DNA of 64,000 nucleotides from Mesorhizobium sp. NZP2077 (GCF_013170805.1 NZ_CP051293.1:4656001-4720000); one strand, 5' to 3'; shown: positions 46,658 to 56,293, numbered from the stretch's first letter. Numbers and translations are program-made. Notes: generated by a model from the letters alone, not told the origin.

Positions 46658-47167
46658 GCAGCCCCGCAGACGAGCCAAGGCGAAGGGCAAAAACCCTATC
46701 TCCGGCCTGGTGACCATCAGCCAGAGAATGGCAAGGACGGCGGCGAAAGCCGGAAGGCCGCACACAAACCAGATGCGAAACAGACGCTTTTCCTCAGGAG
46801 GCAGCGGCGCGTTTTCGATGGCCGCCTGCCGCACCAGGCCGCGGATGCGAATCTGAATCCAGACCACCGGCAGCCAGAACAGGCCGGTCACGACATAGAG
46901 CAGCAGGGACAGCACGATCCAGCCTTCGGACAGCGGCCAGCCTATGGCCCGCGCCAGCAGCAGGCCGGTGATCGGCTGCACGATGACGGCGGTCGCCGTA
47001 AAAATGGTGTCGGCGATGACGACCGTTCCCGCGACATGAGCGACGATATCAGCGCGGCCAGTGCGTTGCGCCATGAGCATGAAGAAGGCGATGCCGGCGC
47101 CAGTGCCCAACAGAACCGTGGCGCCGACGATATGCAGCCAGCGCAAAGTGTCGGCCCAGATGCTCAT
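46547..47167 (-). CDS. DUF2269-like integral membrane protein
   Basis: 206 residues. WADTLRWLHIVGATVLLGTGAGIAFFMLM and four further helices match DUF2269, including the conserved His in LHIVGA. The family normally ends near residue 160; here the frame continues with a Gly/Leu-rich tail to 206 that lies inside the GST gene on the other strand. The stop codon may mark a real extension or a lost stop. Coupled to the upstream SDR-DoxX gene by ATGA. Confidence 0.75.
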   Translation of the reverse strand: MSIWADTLRWLHIVGATVLLGTGAGIAFFMLMAQRTGRADIVAHVAGTVVIADTIFTATAVIVQPITGLLLARAIGWPLSEGWIVLSLLLYVVTGLFWLPVVWIQIRIRGLVRQAAIENAPLPPEEKRLFRIWFVCGLPAFAAVLAILWLMVTRPEIGFLPFALARLRGCSICLFGLGKARTGRDAAPPGVDLGKLGQALLALSDF

Positions 47168-48459
47168 CGCTCGTCCAAAATCGCCAGGGCCACCAGGACA
47201 AGGCAAAGCGCGGGTACCGCCTTGACCATTGCCCCCAGGGGATCGACCCACAGATCGGGCGCAAGCGCGGTAGCCGCGCCGAGATAGGCCAAGGTGATGG
47301 CAATCATTCCCGTCAGCGCGAGGCGCACGTGGGGCCGCACCAGAACAGCGGCTCCGACAACGATGTCCGCAATGCTTCCAGCAAGAACCAGTCCGAGCGC
47401 GTGGGCGGGCGACAGGCCATGAGAGACCAGAATGTCGGCTGCCGCATCCTGTCGAGCCAGGCCGACGATGCCGGAAATCAGCCAGAACAGCGAGAGCACG
47501 CCAAACACGACCGGCTTCAGCAGCCAGAGGCGGGAGAACCATCGCTCCTGGACATGGGCGGGCATGGCGGCCAGCGTCTCTTCCAGAGGCTGAAGCGGGT
47601 GGCCGCTTACATCGTTCCAGGGTCCGGCATTGCCGGTCACGCCACGCGCCAGCGCGGCAAGGGCTGCGCTGCGCAAAGGCGATCGCCAGCCAAGCAGGCC
47701 AAGGCCGTCGGCCATGACGGCGGCAAGCCGGCCGACAATGGCCGGCATCGGCACGATCCGGGCCTGCGGCAGGCCAAGCCATGCCCGAAAGGCTGAGAGA
47801 ACATCAGCGAGCGGTCGGGCCTCGGTTTCAACGAGATCGATCGCAAGGCGCGGCGGCAGAGATCCGGCAACCGCGCGCAAGACCGCCTCGGCAACGTCCG
47901 TTACCGCCACCGTCTGGATCGGCTGCCGCGCCATGACGGCGGGGACAAAAACGGGAAAGGCCGCAAGGGCGCGCAAAAGTGCGGTCCCGCCATAAGCGGC
48001 CGGCGCGATCACCAGGCCCGGTCGCAGAATCGTCCACCCCAGCGACGAGCTGGTCACGACCTTGTCGCCTTGCGCCTTGGTGCTGAAGAAGGGATTTGGT
48101 GAGCTGAGATCGGCGCCGATCGCCGAAATCTGCACAAAGCGGTGCACACCGGCCTGCTCGCAGGCCGCGACCAGCGCTGCCACCGAGCCGCGATGAATGG
48201 CGTCGAGGCTGTCACGCGGGCCGTCCTGCAGCGCGCCTGCCGCATTGACGACCGCGTCCATGCCCGCAACCACCGGCAGCCAGTCTTCAGCGGCGAGCAG
48301 TTTCGACATGTCTGCCGCAATCCAGCGAACCGCCGGCCGGCGTCGCTGCGCATCCCTGACATCGCGACCGAGACCGGCCACATGATGACCGTCGCGAAGC
48401 AAACGTCCGACGATGGCGTCCCCGATCAAACCATAGCCACCGAGGACAAGAACATTCAT
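47164..48459 (-). CDS. SDR-family NAD-binding protein fused to a DoxX-like membrane domain
   Basis: 431 residues from the ATG at 48459. Residues 1-280 are an atypical short-chain dehydrogenase fold (NVLVLGGYGLIGDAIVGRLLRDGHHV, VNAAGALQDG, FVQISAIGADLSSPNPFFSTKAQGD), and residues 305-430 carry four membrane helices of DoxX-like type (WLLKPVVFGVLSLFWLISGIVGL ... GLVLAGSIADIVVGAAVLV). The fusion suggests a membrane-anchored NAD(P)-dependent oxidoreductase. Ends in an ATGA overlap with the DUF2269-like gene. Confidence 0.87.
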   Translation of the reverse strand: MNVLVLGGYGLIGDAIVGRLLRDGHHVAGLGRDVRDAQRRRPAVRWIAADMSKLLAAEDWLPVVAGMDAVVNAAGALQDGPRDSLDAIHRGSVAALVAACEQAGVHRFVQISAIGADLSSPNPFFSTKAQGDKVVTSSSLGWTILRPGLVIAPAAYGGTALLRALAAFPVFVPAVMARQPIQTVAVTDVAEAVLRAVAGSLPPRLAIDLVETEARPLADVLSAFRAWLGLPQARIVPMPAIVGRLAAVMADGLGLLGWRSPLRSAALAALARGVTGNAGPWNDVSGHPLQPLEETLAAMPAHVQERWFSRLWLLKPVVFGVLSLFWLISGIVGLARQDAAADILVSHGLSPAHALGLVLAGSIADIVVGAAVLVRPHVRLALTGMIAITLAYLGAATALAPDLWVDPLGAMVKAVPALCLVLVALAILDER

Positions 48460-48469
48460 GTCGTGGCTT

Positions 48470-51136
48470 TCAGGCGGCTTCGAGTGCCGCCTTGACCGCC
48501 GCAATCGCATCGTTGGCCTTCGACGCATCCGGTCCGCCGGCCTGCGCCATATCGGGCCGGCCGCCACCGCCCTGCCCGCCGAGTGCTGCGGAGGCCACGC
48601 GCACCAGATCGACGGCGCTGAAGCGGCTTAACAGATCGTCGGTGACGGCGACGACGACGCTCGCCTTGTTGTCCTCGCCAGCGCCGACGAAGACGACGAC
48701 ACCGGACCCCAGCGAGGTCTTGCCGGCGTCGGCCAGCGGCTTCAGATCCTTCGGCGAGACGCCTGAGACCGCCTTGCCGAGGAAGCCGACACCCGCGACC
48801 GTCTCGTTCTCAGAGGGCGCACCGGCCGCGGCACCGCCGCCCAGCGCCAGCTTCTTGCGGGCTTCCGTCAGTTCCTTCTCAAGCTTCTTGCGTTCGTCGA
48901 GCAAAGCCTCGACACGCGCCGGCACGTCGGCCGGCGAAATCTTCAGCACGGCTGCCGCTGCCTTCAGGCGCCTGTCCTGCTCGTCGAGATGCTTGCGCGC
49001 GGCTTCGCCGGTCAGCGCCTCGATGCGGCGCACGCCGGCGGCGACCGCGCTGTCGGAGACAACGCGGACCAGACCGATATCGCCGGTCGCCCTGACATGG
49101 GTGCCACCGCAAAGCTCGACCGAATAGGGTCCATTGGCCTTGGCACCATGCAAGCCGGTGCCCATCGACACGACGCGCACCTCGTCGCCATATTTCTCGC
49201 CGAACAGCGCCATGGCGCCCTCGGCGATGGCATCGTCGACCGACATCAGGCGCGTGGTCACCGGGCTGTTCTGCACGACGATCTCGTTGGCCATGCGCTC
49301 GACCTCTTCGAGCTCCTCGGCCGAGATCGGCTTGTTGTGCGAGATGTCGAAGCGCAGCCGCTCCGGTGCGACCAGCGAGCCCTTCTGCGCGACATGGGTG
49401 CCCAGCACTTCGCGCAGCGCCTCGTGGATCAGATGCGTCGCGGAGTGGTTGGCGCGCAGCCTGGTGCGGCGCGCATGGTTGACCTTGAGCTCGACGGCAG
49501 CGCCCGTCTTGACGGTGCCGCTCGCCACCTTGCCCAGATGCACGAACAGCCCATCGGCTTTCTTCTGCGTGTCGGAGACCTCGATCGAAAACCCTTCGCC
49601 AGAGATCACACCGGTGTCGCCCATCTGGCCGCCGGACTCGCCATAGAACGGCGTCTGGTTGACGACCACGGCTACGGCGTCGCCCTTGCCGGCACTGTCG
49701 ACGGTCTTGCCGTCCTTGACCAGCGCCTGGATGAGGCCTTCCGCAGCTTCAGTCTCGTAGCCAAGGAATTCGGTGGCGCCGGCCTTTTCACGCACGGAGA
49801 ACCAGACAGTCTCGGTGGCGGCCTCGCCTGACCCCGCCCAGTGCTTGCGAGCCTCGGCCTTCTGCTGCTCCATCGCATTGGTGAAGCCGGCAAGATCGAC
49901 CGAGATGCTGCGCTGGCGCAGCGCGTCTTGCGTCAGGTCGAGCGGGAAACCGTAGGTGTCGTAGAGCTTGAAGGCCGTCTCCCCGTCCAGCATGTCGCCG
50001 GCATGCAGCGTCTCCGTCGCCTCCGAGAGCAGGCCGAGGCCGCGCACCAGCGTCTTGCGGAAGCGTGTCTCCTCGAGCTTCAGCGTCTCTGTGATCAACT
50101 GTTCGCCGCGCAGCAGTTCGGGATAGGCCTGGCCCATCTCGCGCACCAGCGCCGGCACCAGCTTCCACATCAGCGGCTCGTTCGCACCGAGCAACTGCGC
50201 GTGGCGCATGGCGCGGCGCATGATGCGGCGCAGCACATAGCCGCGGCCTTCGTTCGACGGCAGCACGCCGTCGGCAACCAGGAAGGAGGAAGAGCGCAAA
50301 TGATCGGCAATGACGCGGTAGGATGCCACCGTTTCCGCATCGGGAGCACGCCCGAGCGCGGAGGACGCCGCATCTATCAAATGCCGGAACAGGTCGGTCT
50401 CGAAAACGCTTTCCACGCCTTGCAGGATGGAGGCCATGCGCTCCAGGCCCATGCCGGTGTCGATGGACGGACGCGGCAGGTCGACGCGCTCCTCCTTCGT
50501 CACCTGTTCATATTGCATGAACACCAGGTTCCAGAATTCGAGGAAGCGATCGCCGTCTTCCTCGGGACTGCCGGGAGGACCACCCCAGATGTGCTCGCCA
50601 CGATCGATGAAGATTTCCGAGCACGGCCCGCAAGGACCGGTGTCGCCCATCGCCCAGAAATTGTCCGAGGTCGGGATGCGGATGATGCGATCGTCCGAGA
50701 AGCCGGCGATCTTCTTCCAGAAGCCGGCCGCCTCGTCGTCCGTATGGTAGACGGTGACCAGCAGCTTGTCCTTGTTCAGCCCGAACTCCTTGGTGATCAG
50801 GTTCCAGGCAAGCTCGATGGCACGCTCCTTGAAATAGTCGCCAAAGGAGAAATTGCCGAGCATCTCGAAAAAGGTCAGATGGCGTGCGGTGTAACCGACA
50901 TTGTCGAGGTCGTTGTGCTTGCCGCCGGCGCGGACACTCTTCTGGGCGGTGGTGGCACGCGAATAGGACCGCTTCTCCAAACCGGTGAAGACGTTCTTGA
51001 ACTGCACCATGCCGGCATTGGTGAACATCAATGTCGGATCGTTGCGCGGCACGAGCGGGCTCGAGGCCACGACCTCGTGGCCCTCCTTGCGGAAATAGTC
51101 GAGAAAGGTCGACCGGATCTCGTTCACGCCACTCAT
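48470..51136 (-). CDS. alaS: Alanyl-tRNA synthetase
   Basis: 888 residues, full length. [47 protein letters not shown] is the class II catalytic start, the editing domain has [19 protein letters not shown] and [13 protein letters not shown], and the C-Ala domain ends with [17 protein letters not shown]. It charges tRNA-Ala and edits Ser/Gly. The leader contains a terminator-like hairpin just before the ribosome binding site. Confidence 0.98.
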   Translation of the reverse strand: MSGVNEIRSTFLDYFRKEGHEVVASSPLVPRNDPTLMFTNAGMVQFKNVFTGLEKRSYSRATTAQKSVRAGGKHNDLDNVGYTARHLTFFEMLGNFSFGDYFKERAIELAWNLITKEFGLNKDKLLVTVYHTDDEAAGFWKKIAGFSDDRIIRIPTSDNFWAMGDTGPCGPCSEIFIDRGEHIWGGPPGSPEEDGDRFLEFWNLVFMQYEQVTKEERVDLPRPSIDTGMGLERMASILQGVESVFETDLFRHLIDAASSALGRAPDAETVASYRVIADHLRSSSFLVADGVLPSNEGRGYVLRRIMRRAMRHAQLLGANEPLMWKLVPALVREMGQAYPELLRGEQLITETLKLEETRFRKTLVRGLGLLSEATETLHAGDMLDGETAFKLYDTYGFPLDLTQDALRQRSISVDLAGFTNAMEQQKAEARKHWAGSGEAATETVWFSVREKAGATEFLGYETEAAEGLIQALVKDGKTVDSAGKGDAVAVVVNQTPFYGESGGQMGDTGVISGEGFSIEVSDTQKKADGLFVHLGKVASGTVKTGAAVELKVNHARRTRLRANHSATHLIHEALREVLGTHVAQKGSLVAPERLRFDISHNKPISAEELEEVERMANEIVVQNSPVTTRLMSVDDAIAEGAMALFGEKYGDEVRVVSMGTGLHGAKANGPYSVELCGGTHVRATGDIGLVRVVSDSAVAAGVRRIEALTGEAARKHLDEQDRRLKAAAAVLKISPADVPARVEALLDERKKLEKELTEARKKLALGGGAAAGAPSENETVAGVGFLGKAVSGVSPKDLKPLADAGKTSLGSGVVVFVGAGEDNKASVVVAVTDDLLSRFSAVDLVRVASAALGGQGGGGRPDMAQAGGPDASKANDAIAAVKAALEAA

Positions 51137-51154
51137 GACTGCTGCCTTTTCGCG

Positions 51155-51177
51155 AAAACCGCCGGCGCGGCCGGCGG
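51155..51177 (-). terminator. Terminator-like hairpin in the alaS leader
   Basis: CCGCCGGC-loop-GCCGGCGG followed on the minus strand by TTTTCGCG. It ends 19 bases before the alaS ATG, directly upstream of its Shine-Dalgarno sequence, so it could attenuate transcription or hide the start site. Confidence 0.5.
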
Positions 51178-51281
51178 AAACTGGTCTCTGCTTTGCAGAA
51201 ATAGATTTGGCCTTTTAGCGGGCACGCCCCAGCCTGTCCAGAAACACGGAATTGGGCCAACTGAGGAGCTTGCCGTCCCCC

Positions 51282-51318
51282 AAAAACGAAAACCGCCGGC
51301 GCGAAGGCCGGCGGTTTT
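51282..51318 (-). terminator. Rho-independent terminator of recA
   Basis: Twelve-pair stem AAAACCGCCGGC-GCGAAG-GCCGGCGGTTTT; on the minus strand it runs into TTTTCGTTTTTGG. It lies about 80 bases after the recA stop. Confidence 0.9.
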
Positions 51319-51395
51319 GAACGCAATACTACAGAACTCAGTTACTTAAGCCTCAGATCATAGACAGGGATTATGGCCGAACTCCGGCAATGGCC

Positions 51396-52496
51396 CTACA
51401 TCGCGCCGGCTTCGTCCTCAAAACCGTCGTCGCCATTGCCCTCAGAGCCACCATTCTCGAGGAACTTTTCGGCGATCAGCCCGGCATTCTGCCTGAGCGC
51501 CAGTTCGATCTCGCGTGCGGTATCGGGATTGTCGCGCAGGAACAGTTTTGCATTTTCGCGGCCCTGGCCAAGACGCTGCGAATTGTAGGAGAACCAGGCG
51601 CCCGACTTCTCGACCACGCCGGCCTTGACGCCGAGATCGACCAGTTCGCCGGTCTTGGACACGCCCTCGCCATACATGATGTCGAACTCGACCACCTTGA
51701 AGGGCGGCGCCAACTTGTTCTTGACCACCTTGACGCGGGTCTGGTTGCCGACGACCTCGTCACGGTCCTTGACCGAGCCGATGCGGCGGATGTCGAGGCG
51801 AACCGACGCGTAGAATTTCAGCGCATTGCCGCCGGTGGTGGTTTCGGGCGAGCCGAACATGACGCCGATCTTCATGCGGATCTGGTTGATGAAGATGACC
51901 ATGGTGTTGGAACGCGAGATCGAGGCGGTCAGCTTGCGCAGCGCCTGGCTCATCAAGCGGGCCTGCAGGCCCGGCAGCGAATCGCCCATCTCGCCTTCGA
52001 TTTCGGCACGCGGCGTCAGCGCCGCCACCGAATCGACCACCAGAACGTCGATGGCGCCGGAACGCACCAGCGTGTCGCAGATTTCCAGCGCCTGCTCGCC
52101 AGTGTCGGGCTGCGAGATCAGCAGGTTTTCAAGGTCGACGCCAAGCTTGCGGGCATAGACCGGATCGAGCGCATGTTCGGCGTCGACGAAGGCGCAGATG
52201 CCGCCCTTCTTCTGGGCTTCGGCCACGGTGTGCAGCGCCAGCGTCGTCTTGCCCGAGCTTTCCGGCCCGTAGATTTCGATGATGCGGCCGCGCGGCAGGC
52301 CACCGACGCCAAGCGCGATGTCGAGGCCGAGCGAGCCGGTCGGCACCGTTTCGATCTCGACGACCTGCTCGTTGGCGCCGAGCCGCATGATCGAGCCCTT
52401 GCCGAAAGCCCGCTCGATTTGCGACAGCGCCGCATCCAGAGCCTTTGATTTGTCCACTGCCTTATCCTCTACAAGCCGCAAAGAATTCTGAGCCAT
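51396..52496 (-). CDS. recA: Recombinase A
   Basis: 366 residues. Walker [10 protein letters not shown] (77-85), [23 protein letters not shown] at the N-terminus, the L1/L2 regions ([50 protein letters not shown]) and an acidic tail. ATP-dependent strand exchange and LexA co-protease. Start [24 protein letters not shown] is typical for Rhizobiales. LexA-like half-sites are seen upstream. Confidence 0.98.
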   Translation of the reverse strand: MAQNSLRLVEDKAVDKSKALDAALSQIERAFGKGSIMRLGANEQVVEIETVPTGSLGLDIALGVGGLPRGRIIEIYGPESSGKTTLALHTVAEAQKKGGICAFVDAEHALDPVYARKLGVDLENLLISQPDTGEQALEICDTLVRSGAIDVLVVDSVAALTPRAEIEGEMGDSLPGLQARLMSQALRKLTASISRSNTMVIFINQIRMKIGVMFGSPETTTGGNALKFYASVRLDIRRIGSVKDRDEVVGNQTRVKVVKNKLAPPFKVVEFDIMYGEGVSKTGELVDLGVKAGVVEKSGAWFSYNSQRLGQGRENAKLFLRDNPDTAREIELALRQNAGLIAEKFLENGGSEGNGDDGFEDEAGAM

Positions 52497-52554
52497 GATA
52501 CATCACCCCTTGGTCGTCAATGAAGGCCGGACAATCCGTAATCCCTGCCATTTT

Positions 52555-52635
52555 GTACCTTTTTTGTTCTCGTTTGGCAAGAGGGAACAAATATCTGAAA
52601 AACAAATGATATCCGGATTTGTTCTTTTTTCGTAC
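52555..52635 (-). promoter_or_regulatory. Candidate LexA (SOS) half-sites upstream of recA
   Basis: Alphaproteobacterial LexA recognises GTTC-N7-GTTC. Two one-mismatch versions occur: GTAC-N7-GTTC at 52555-52569 and GTTC-N7-GTAC at 52621-52635, with a further GAAC at 52585-52588. They lie about 60-140 bases upstream of the recA start. None is a perfect site. Confidence 0.4.
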
Positions 52636-52777
52636 CAAGAGGTCGAACAGCAATACACCGCGCATTAGGCCAGACGGCTTCCTTGTTTCGATCTGCCGAA
52701 TCGCTGCCTTGCATGCGAAGCTCCGTCGCACAGCCTAGCGCTTGTGCGACTGGAATAACAAAGGTCATATCGCCGGC

Positions 52778-53722
52778 ATGGTGAAATCCAAGAAAATACT
52801 GGCCGTGGGCGGCGCCCATATCGACCGGCGTGGCCAGGTGTCCGGCGCTTACGTGCCGGCTGCGTCCAATCCCGGCACGATGCGCGAGGATGTCGGCGGC
52901 GGCGTCTTCAACGCGCTGCGCAGCACGGTGCGGCGCGGCGCCTCCGCTTCACTGCTTTCGATGCGGGGCGGCGATGCGGCGGGCGATACGGTTTCACGCG
53001 CCATAGCGGAAGCAGGCATCGCTGATCTGTCGGCGGTGTTCCTCGACCGCACGACGCCGAGCTATACCGCGTTGATCGACCGCGAGGGTGAACTGATCGT
53101 CGGCTTTGCCGATATGGCGCTATACGATCTGGCGTTCCCCAAGCAGATGAGGCGCTCCAAGGTCCGCGAGGCGATCGCTGCCGCCGATGCCATACTGTGT
53201 GATGCCAATCTGCCTTCGGCGGCACTGGAGCGGCTGGTTTCGCTAGCCGCCGGCAAACCCGTATTCGCCATTGCCATTTCGCCGGCCAAGGTAATCCGGC
53301 TGATACCGGTGCTCGGCGCGTTGGCTCAGCTGTTCATGAACCGGCGAGAAGCCATGGCGCTGGCCGGCGTCCATGCGGATGCCGCCGAGCGAGATCTCAT
53401 CGACGGATTGCGATGCAGCGGCCTGACCAGCGGCATCGTGACGGCAGGCAGCGCACCGGTGCTGGGTTTCGACGAAGCAGGCGCCTTCTCGATCCTGCCG
53501 CCGCCGCCGAGAAGAGTTGCCGATGTCACTGGTGCCGGCGACGCACTGGCGGGTGCAACGATGGCGGCCTTGCTGCGCGGCATCCCTTTGCGCCAGGCCT
53601 TGCGCGACGGCGTCGCGGCAGCGACGCTGGCGATCGAAAGCGCCGACGCCGTTCCCGATTTCACCGCCGCAAGCTTCGCTGAAGCGCTGGCCCTTGTGCC
53701 GGAGGCGCAGGAAGTGGCATGA
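52778..53722 (+). CDS. PfkB-family carbohydrate kinase, probable pseudouridine kinase
   Basis: 314 residues from the ATG at 52778. PfkB pattern: ILAVGGAHIDRRGQVSGAYVPAASNPGTMREDVGGGVFNAL for substrate, RVADVTGAGDALAGATMAALLRG (GAGD anion hole and catalytic Asp) for ATP. PfkB kinases of this set phosphorylate pseudouridine, and the next gene (74 bases downstream) is the pseudouridine-5'-phosphate glycosidase. Together they break pseudouridine down to uracil and ribose 5-phosphate. Confidence 0.85.
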   Translation: MVKSKKILAVGGAHIDRRGQVSGAYVPAASNPGTMREDVGGGVFNALRSTVRRGASASLLSMRGGDAAGDTVSRAIAEAGIADLSAVFLDRTTPSYTALIDREGELIVGFADMALYDLAFPKQMRRSKVREAIAAADAILCDANLPSAALERLVSLAAGKPVFAIAISPAKVIRLIPVLGALAQLFMNRREAMALAGVHADAAERDLIDGLRCSGLTSGIVTAGSAPVLGFDEAGAFSILPPPPRRVADVTGAGDALAGATMAALLRGIPLRQALRDGVAAATLAIESADAVPDFTAASFAEALALVPEAQEVA

Positions 53723-53796
53723 GACCGGCAAATTCATAGTGCCTGAGTGAAGCTGCGTATCCAGACGGATGCGCCGCACTCCGGTTGGAGATTGAG

Positions 53797-54714
53797 ATGA
53801 GCCCAGAGACCGCCCGCCCCTTCATCGATATCCACGCACCGGTGGCGCAGGCCCTGGCGGCTGGCCGGCCGGTGGTGGCGCTGGAAAGCACCATCATCAC
53901 CCATGGCATGCCCTACCCCGACAATGGCGCGATGGCGGCCGATGTCGAGAAGATCATCAGCGACGGCGGCGCCGTACCGGCGACGATCGCGGTGGTTGGC
54001 GGCCGCATTAAGATCGGCCTGTCCGACGGCGAGCGCGAATCGCTGGCCATGACCGGTGACGCCATGAAGCTGTCGCGCGCCGATCTCGGCTTTGCCGTCG
54101 CGCAAGGCCGCACCGGCGGCACGACAGTCGCCGCCACGATGATTGCGGCGCACATGGTCGGGATAAAGGTGTTCGCCACCGGTGGCATTGGCGGCGTTCA
54201 CAAGGGCGCGGAAAAGAGTTTTGATATCTCGGCCGACCTCGACGAACTGGCGCGCACACCGGTCATCGTCGTCTCGGCCGGCGCCAAGGCCATCCTTGAT
54301 ATCGAAAAGACGCTCGAAGTGCTGGAGACCCGCGGCGTGCCGGTGATTGGCCATGGCTGCGAGACGATGCCGGCCTTCTGGTCGCGGCAGTCGCCGTTCC
54401 GCGCGCCGCTGACCTTGCACACGCCGGAAGAGATCGCGCATTTCTTCCGGACTCGGGCTGCGCTAGGCCTGGGTGGCGGCATGCTGATCGCCAACCCGGT
54501 GCCCGAGAACCACGAAATCCCGGCAGAAGAGATGGCCGGTTATATCGAGGCGGCGCAAAAGGCCGCCGAGGCCCTCAACGTGACCGGCAAGGCGGTGACG
54601 CCGTTCCTGCTGGGAAAGATACTGGAACTCACCGGCGGCCGGAGCCTGAAGACCAACATCGCGCTGGTCGAGAACAATGCGCGGCTCGCGGCGGAGATCG
54701 CCAAGGCGTTGTAG
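53797..54714 (+). CDS. psuG: Pseudouridine-5'-phosphate glycosidase
   Basis: 305 residues from the ATG at 53797, with TTGGAG six bases upstream; a TTG four codons earlier is within that site. VVALESTIITHGMPYPDNGAMAADVE contains the catalytic Glu, and FATGGIGGVHKGAEKSFDISADL and GAKAILDIEKTLEVLETRGVPVIG are the metal and sugar-binding segments. It splits pseudouridine 5'-phosphate to uracil and ribose 5-phosphate. Follows a PfkB-type kinase. Confidence 0.95.
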   Translation: MSPETARPFIDIHAPVAQALAAGRPVVALESTIITHGMPYPDNGAMAADVEKIISDGGAVPATIAVVGGRIKIGLSDGERESLAMTGDAMKLSRADLGFAVAQGRTGGTTVAATMIAAHMVGIKVFATGGIGGVHKGAEKSFDISADLDELARTPVIVVSAGAKAILDIEKTLEVLETRGVPVIGHGCETMPAFWSRQSPFRAPLTLHTPEEIAHFFRTRAALGLGGGMLIANPVPENHEIPAEEMAGYIEAAQKAAEALNVTGKAVTPFLLGKILELTGGRSLKTNIALVENNARLAAEIAKAL

Positions 54715-54722
54715 GGGCAAAG

Positions 54723-54872
54723 CCCCCTCACCCGGATTGCCAAAACCGAATTGCAAAGAGCAATTCGGGGCAATCCGACCTCTCCCCGAGAGGAGAGGAG
54801 GGAGCCGGCGTCGATGCCAGCCTCTTCTCCCCCACGGGTAGAAGGTGGCCGCGAAGCGGCTGGATGAGGGGG
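54723..54872. repeat. Composite palindromic intergenic element
   Basis: 150 bp bounded by CCCCCTCA (54723-54730) and TGAGGGGG (54865-54872). Inside are a near-perfect palindrome with arms CGGATTGCC/GGCAATCCG and inner GAATTGC/GCAATTC (54733-54777), a CTCTCC/GGAGAG hairpin and GGCCGC/GCGGCT at the right. It resembles the CCCTCA...CTTCTCCCC family scattered through rhizobial genomes. It separates psuG from the convergent TfoX-like gene. Confidence 0.75.
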
Positions 54873-54893
54873 CGGCCTCGCGCTTACGGTAAT

Positions 54894-55217
54894 CTACTTC
54901 CCAGCCCTTCGCCCCGCCTCATAGGCGCGGCGTGCCCAGACCGTCATCTCGTCGGAATCGTCAAAAGCGCTATCAGGAATGCTCCAATAGGGCATGGCGA
55001 CCAGCTTGCCATGCCGCGTACTGGTATAGGTCCATTGCTTGCAGCCGGCGGCGTCGAAATCGGGCGCGCTTCGCTCGTCGGCCTTTAGCAGCAATTCGCC
55101 GCGCAGCACGATGGCGACGATGACGCCGTCGAAATAGATGCCCTTGCCGCCGAACAGCCTGCGGATGCTGACCGGGCCTAGCCCGGCGAACAGTTCGGCG
55201 ATGCGCTCATTGTCCAT
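54894..55217 (-). CDS. TfoX/Sxy N-terminal domain protein
   Basis: 107 residues. RIAELFAGLGPVSIRRLFGGKGIYFDGVIVAIVLRGELLLKAD is the TfoX N-terminal domain, then YWSIPDSAFDDSDEMTVWARRAYEAGRR. The C-terminal TfoX domain needed for competence regulation is absent, so this is the stand-alone form common in rhizobia. Function not settled. Confidence 0.9.
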   Translation of the reverse strand: MDNERIAELFAGLGPVSIRRLFGGKGIYFDGVIVAIVLRGELLLKADERSAPDFDAAGCKQWTYTSTRHGKLVAMPYWSIPDSAFDDSDEMTVWARRAYEAGRRAGK

Positions 55218-55305
55218 GCCGCGACCATGTCACCGGCATTTGACATTGTCATCGCGCAACCAACATCATGCTGACAGGTTGAGACCAATCCGTCGGAGTT
55301 TTGTC

Positions 55306-55803
55306 ATGCCGCTTCTGTTCACGGGATCCTGCCGCTGCAACGCAGTGCGTTTCGAGGTGGAAAGCCACACGCCGGTGCCGTTCATGCTGTGCTACTGCTC
55401 GATCTGCCGCAAACAACAGGGCGGCGGCGGCTTCGCCATCAATCTCGGCGCCGTCTACGAGACGCTGAACGTCACTGGCAAGAGAAGCCTTGGCGTCTAC
55501 CGCGCCGAGATCGAGGACGACGAGCATCCCCATTGCAAAGTCTCGACCGGCGATCGCAATTTCTGCCGCAAATGCGGATCGGCGCTCTGGCTCTACGACC
55601 CGACCTGGCCGGAGTTGGTGCATCCCTTCGCCTCGGCGATGGACAGCGACCTGCCGAAACCACCTGAAAAGGTGCATCTGATGCTGAAATACAAGGCGAA
55701 CTGGGTCGAGCCCGCTATCGGCAAGGGCGACAAGGTGTTCGATGTCTATCCGGAAGAATCGATCGCAGACTGGCACAAGCGGATGGGCATGTGGGTGGAG
55801 TAG
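55306..55803 (+). CDS. GFA (glutathione-dependent formaldehyde-activating)-family protein
   Basis: 165 residues from the ATG at 55306. The zinc cysteines of the CENP-V/GFA fold are seen: GSCRCNAVRFEV, CYCSICRKQQGGG and RNFCRKCGSALW. Family members bind zinc and glutathione adducts, but most are of unknown reaction. GGAG precedes the start by ten bases. Divergent from the TfoX-like gene. Confidence 0.9.
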   Translation: MPLLFTGSCRCNAVRFEVESHTPVPFMLCYCSICRKQQGGGGFAINLGAVYETLNVTGKRSLGVYRAEIEDDEHPHCKVSTGDRNFCRKCGSALWLYDPTWPELVHPFASAMDSDLPKPPEKVHLMLKYKANWVEPAIGKGDKVFDVYPEESIADWHKRMGMWVE

Positions 55804-55808
55804 CGTTC

Positions 55809-55830
55809 TTCGCCCCGTTTACGGGGCGAA
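55809..55830. terminator. Hairpin between convergent GFA and sufA genes
   Basis: TTCGCCCCG-TTTA-CGGGGCGAA, nine pairs, the same CCCCG-TTTA-CGGGG core as at 21355-21392. It lies in the 33 bases between two convergent genes and can serve both. Confidence 0.55.
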
Positions 55831-55836
55831 TGAAGA

Positions 55837-56217
55837 TCAGGCCGAGGCGCGTGCCTCTGCCAGCGCCTTGAGATCGGCCGGCTTCAGTTCGACGGATTCG
55901 CCGCAGCCACAGGCGGAACTCTGGTTCGGGTTGTGGAAGGTGAAGCCGGTGCGCAGCGTCGTCTGCTCGAAATCCATCTCGGTACCGAACAGGAAAAGCG
56001 CGGCCTCGGGCGCGACATAGACATGGGCGCCGTCGCGCTCGATATGATCGTCCTTGGTGTTGGGCTCGGTCACCAGATCGACCGTATATTCCATGCCGGC
56101 GCAGCCGCCCTTCTTGATGCCGAGGCGGATGCCATGCGCGTTGTCGCGGGTAGCCACGATCTCGCGCACCCGGTCGGCGGCCTTTTCGGTCATCGTGATG
56201 ACGGCGAAGCGTCCCAT
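55837..56217 (-). CDS. sufA: Iron-sulfur cluster assembly protein SufA (HesB/IscA family)
   Basis: 126 residues from the ATG at 56217. The three conserved cysteines are Cys39 (KKGGCAG), Cys103 and Cys105 (SACGCGES). A-type carrier that takes clusters from SufBCD to target proteins. The N-terminus of a longer in-frame start is not conserved. It is the last SUF gene, about 185 bases after the SufT-like gene with a palindromic repeat between them. Confidence 0.93.
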   Translation of the reverse strand: MGRFAVITMTEKAADRVREIVATRDNAHGIRLGIKKGGCAGMEYTVDLVTEPNTKDDHIERDGAHVYVAPEAALFLFGTEMDFEQTTLRTGFTFHNPNQSSACGCGESVELKPADLKALAEARASA

Positions 56218-56293
56218 TCTCTTTCCTTCTCCATTCCATGCAGGTTCAAGGCCTGCCGAATGATTCCTCACCTAAAATGGTGAAGTTTTACCC

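Noticed and set aside
49841..51349. 502-codon open frame on the plus strand
   Set aside because: Antisense to alaS; composition and lack of motifs mark it as a shadow.
52559..52565. T-run near recA as a terminator
   Set aside because: No stem precedes it on either strand; it is better read as the spacer of LexA-like half-sites.
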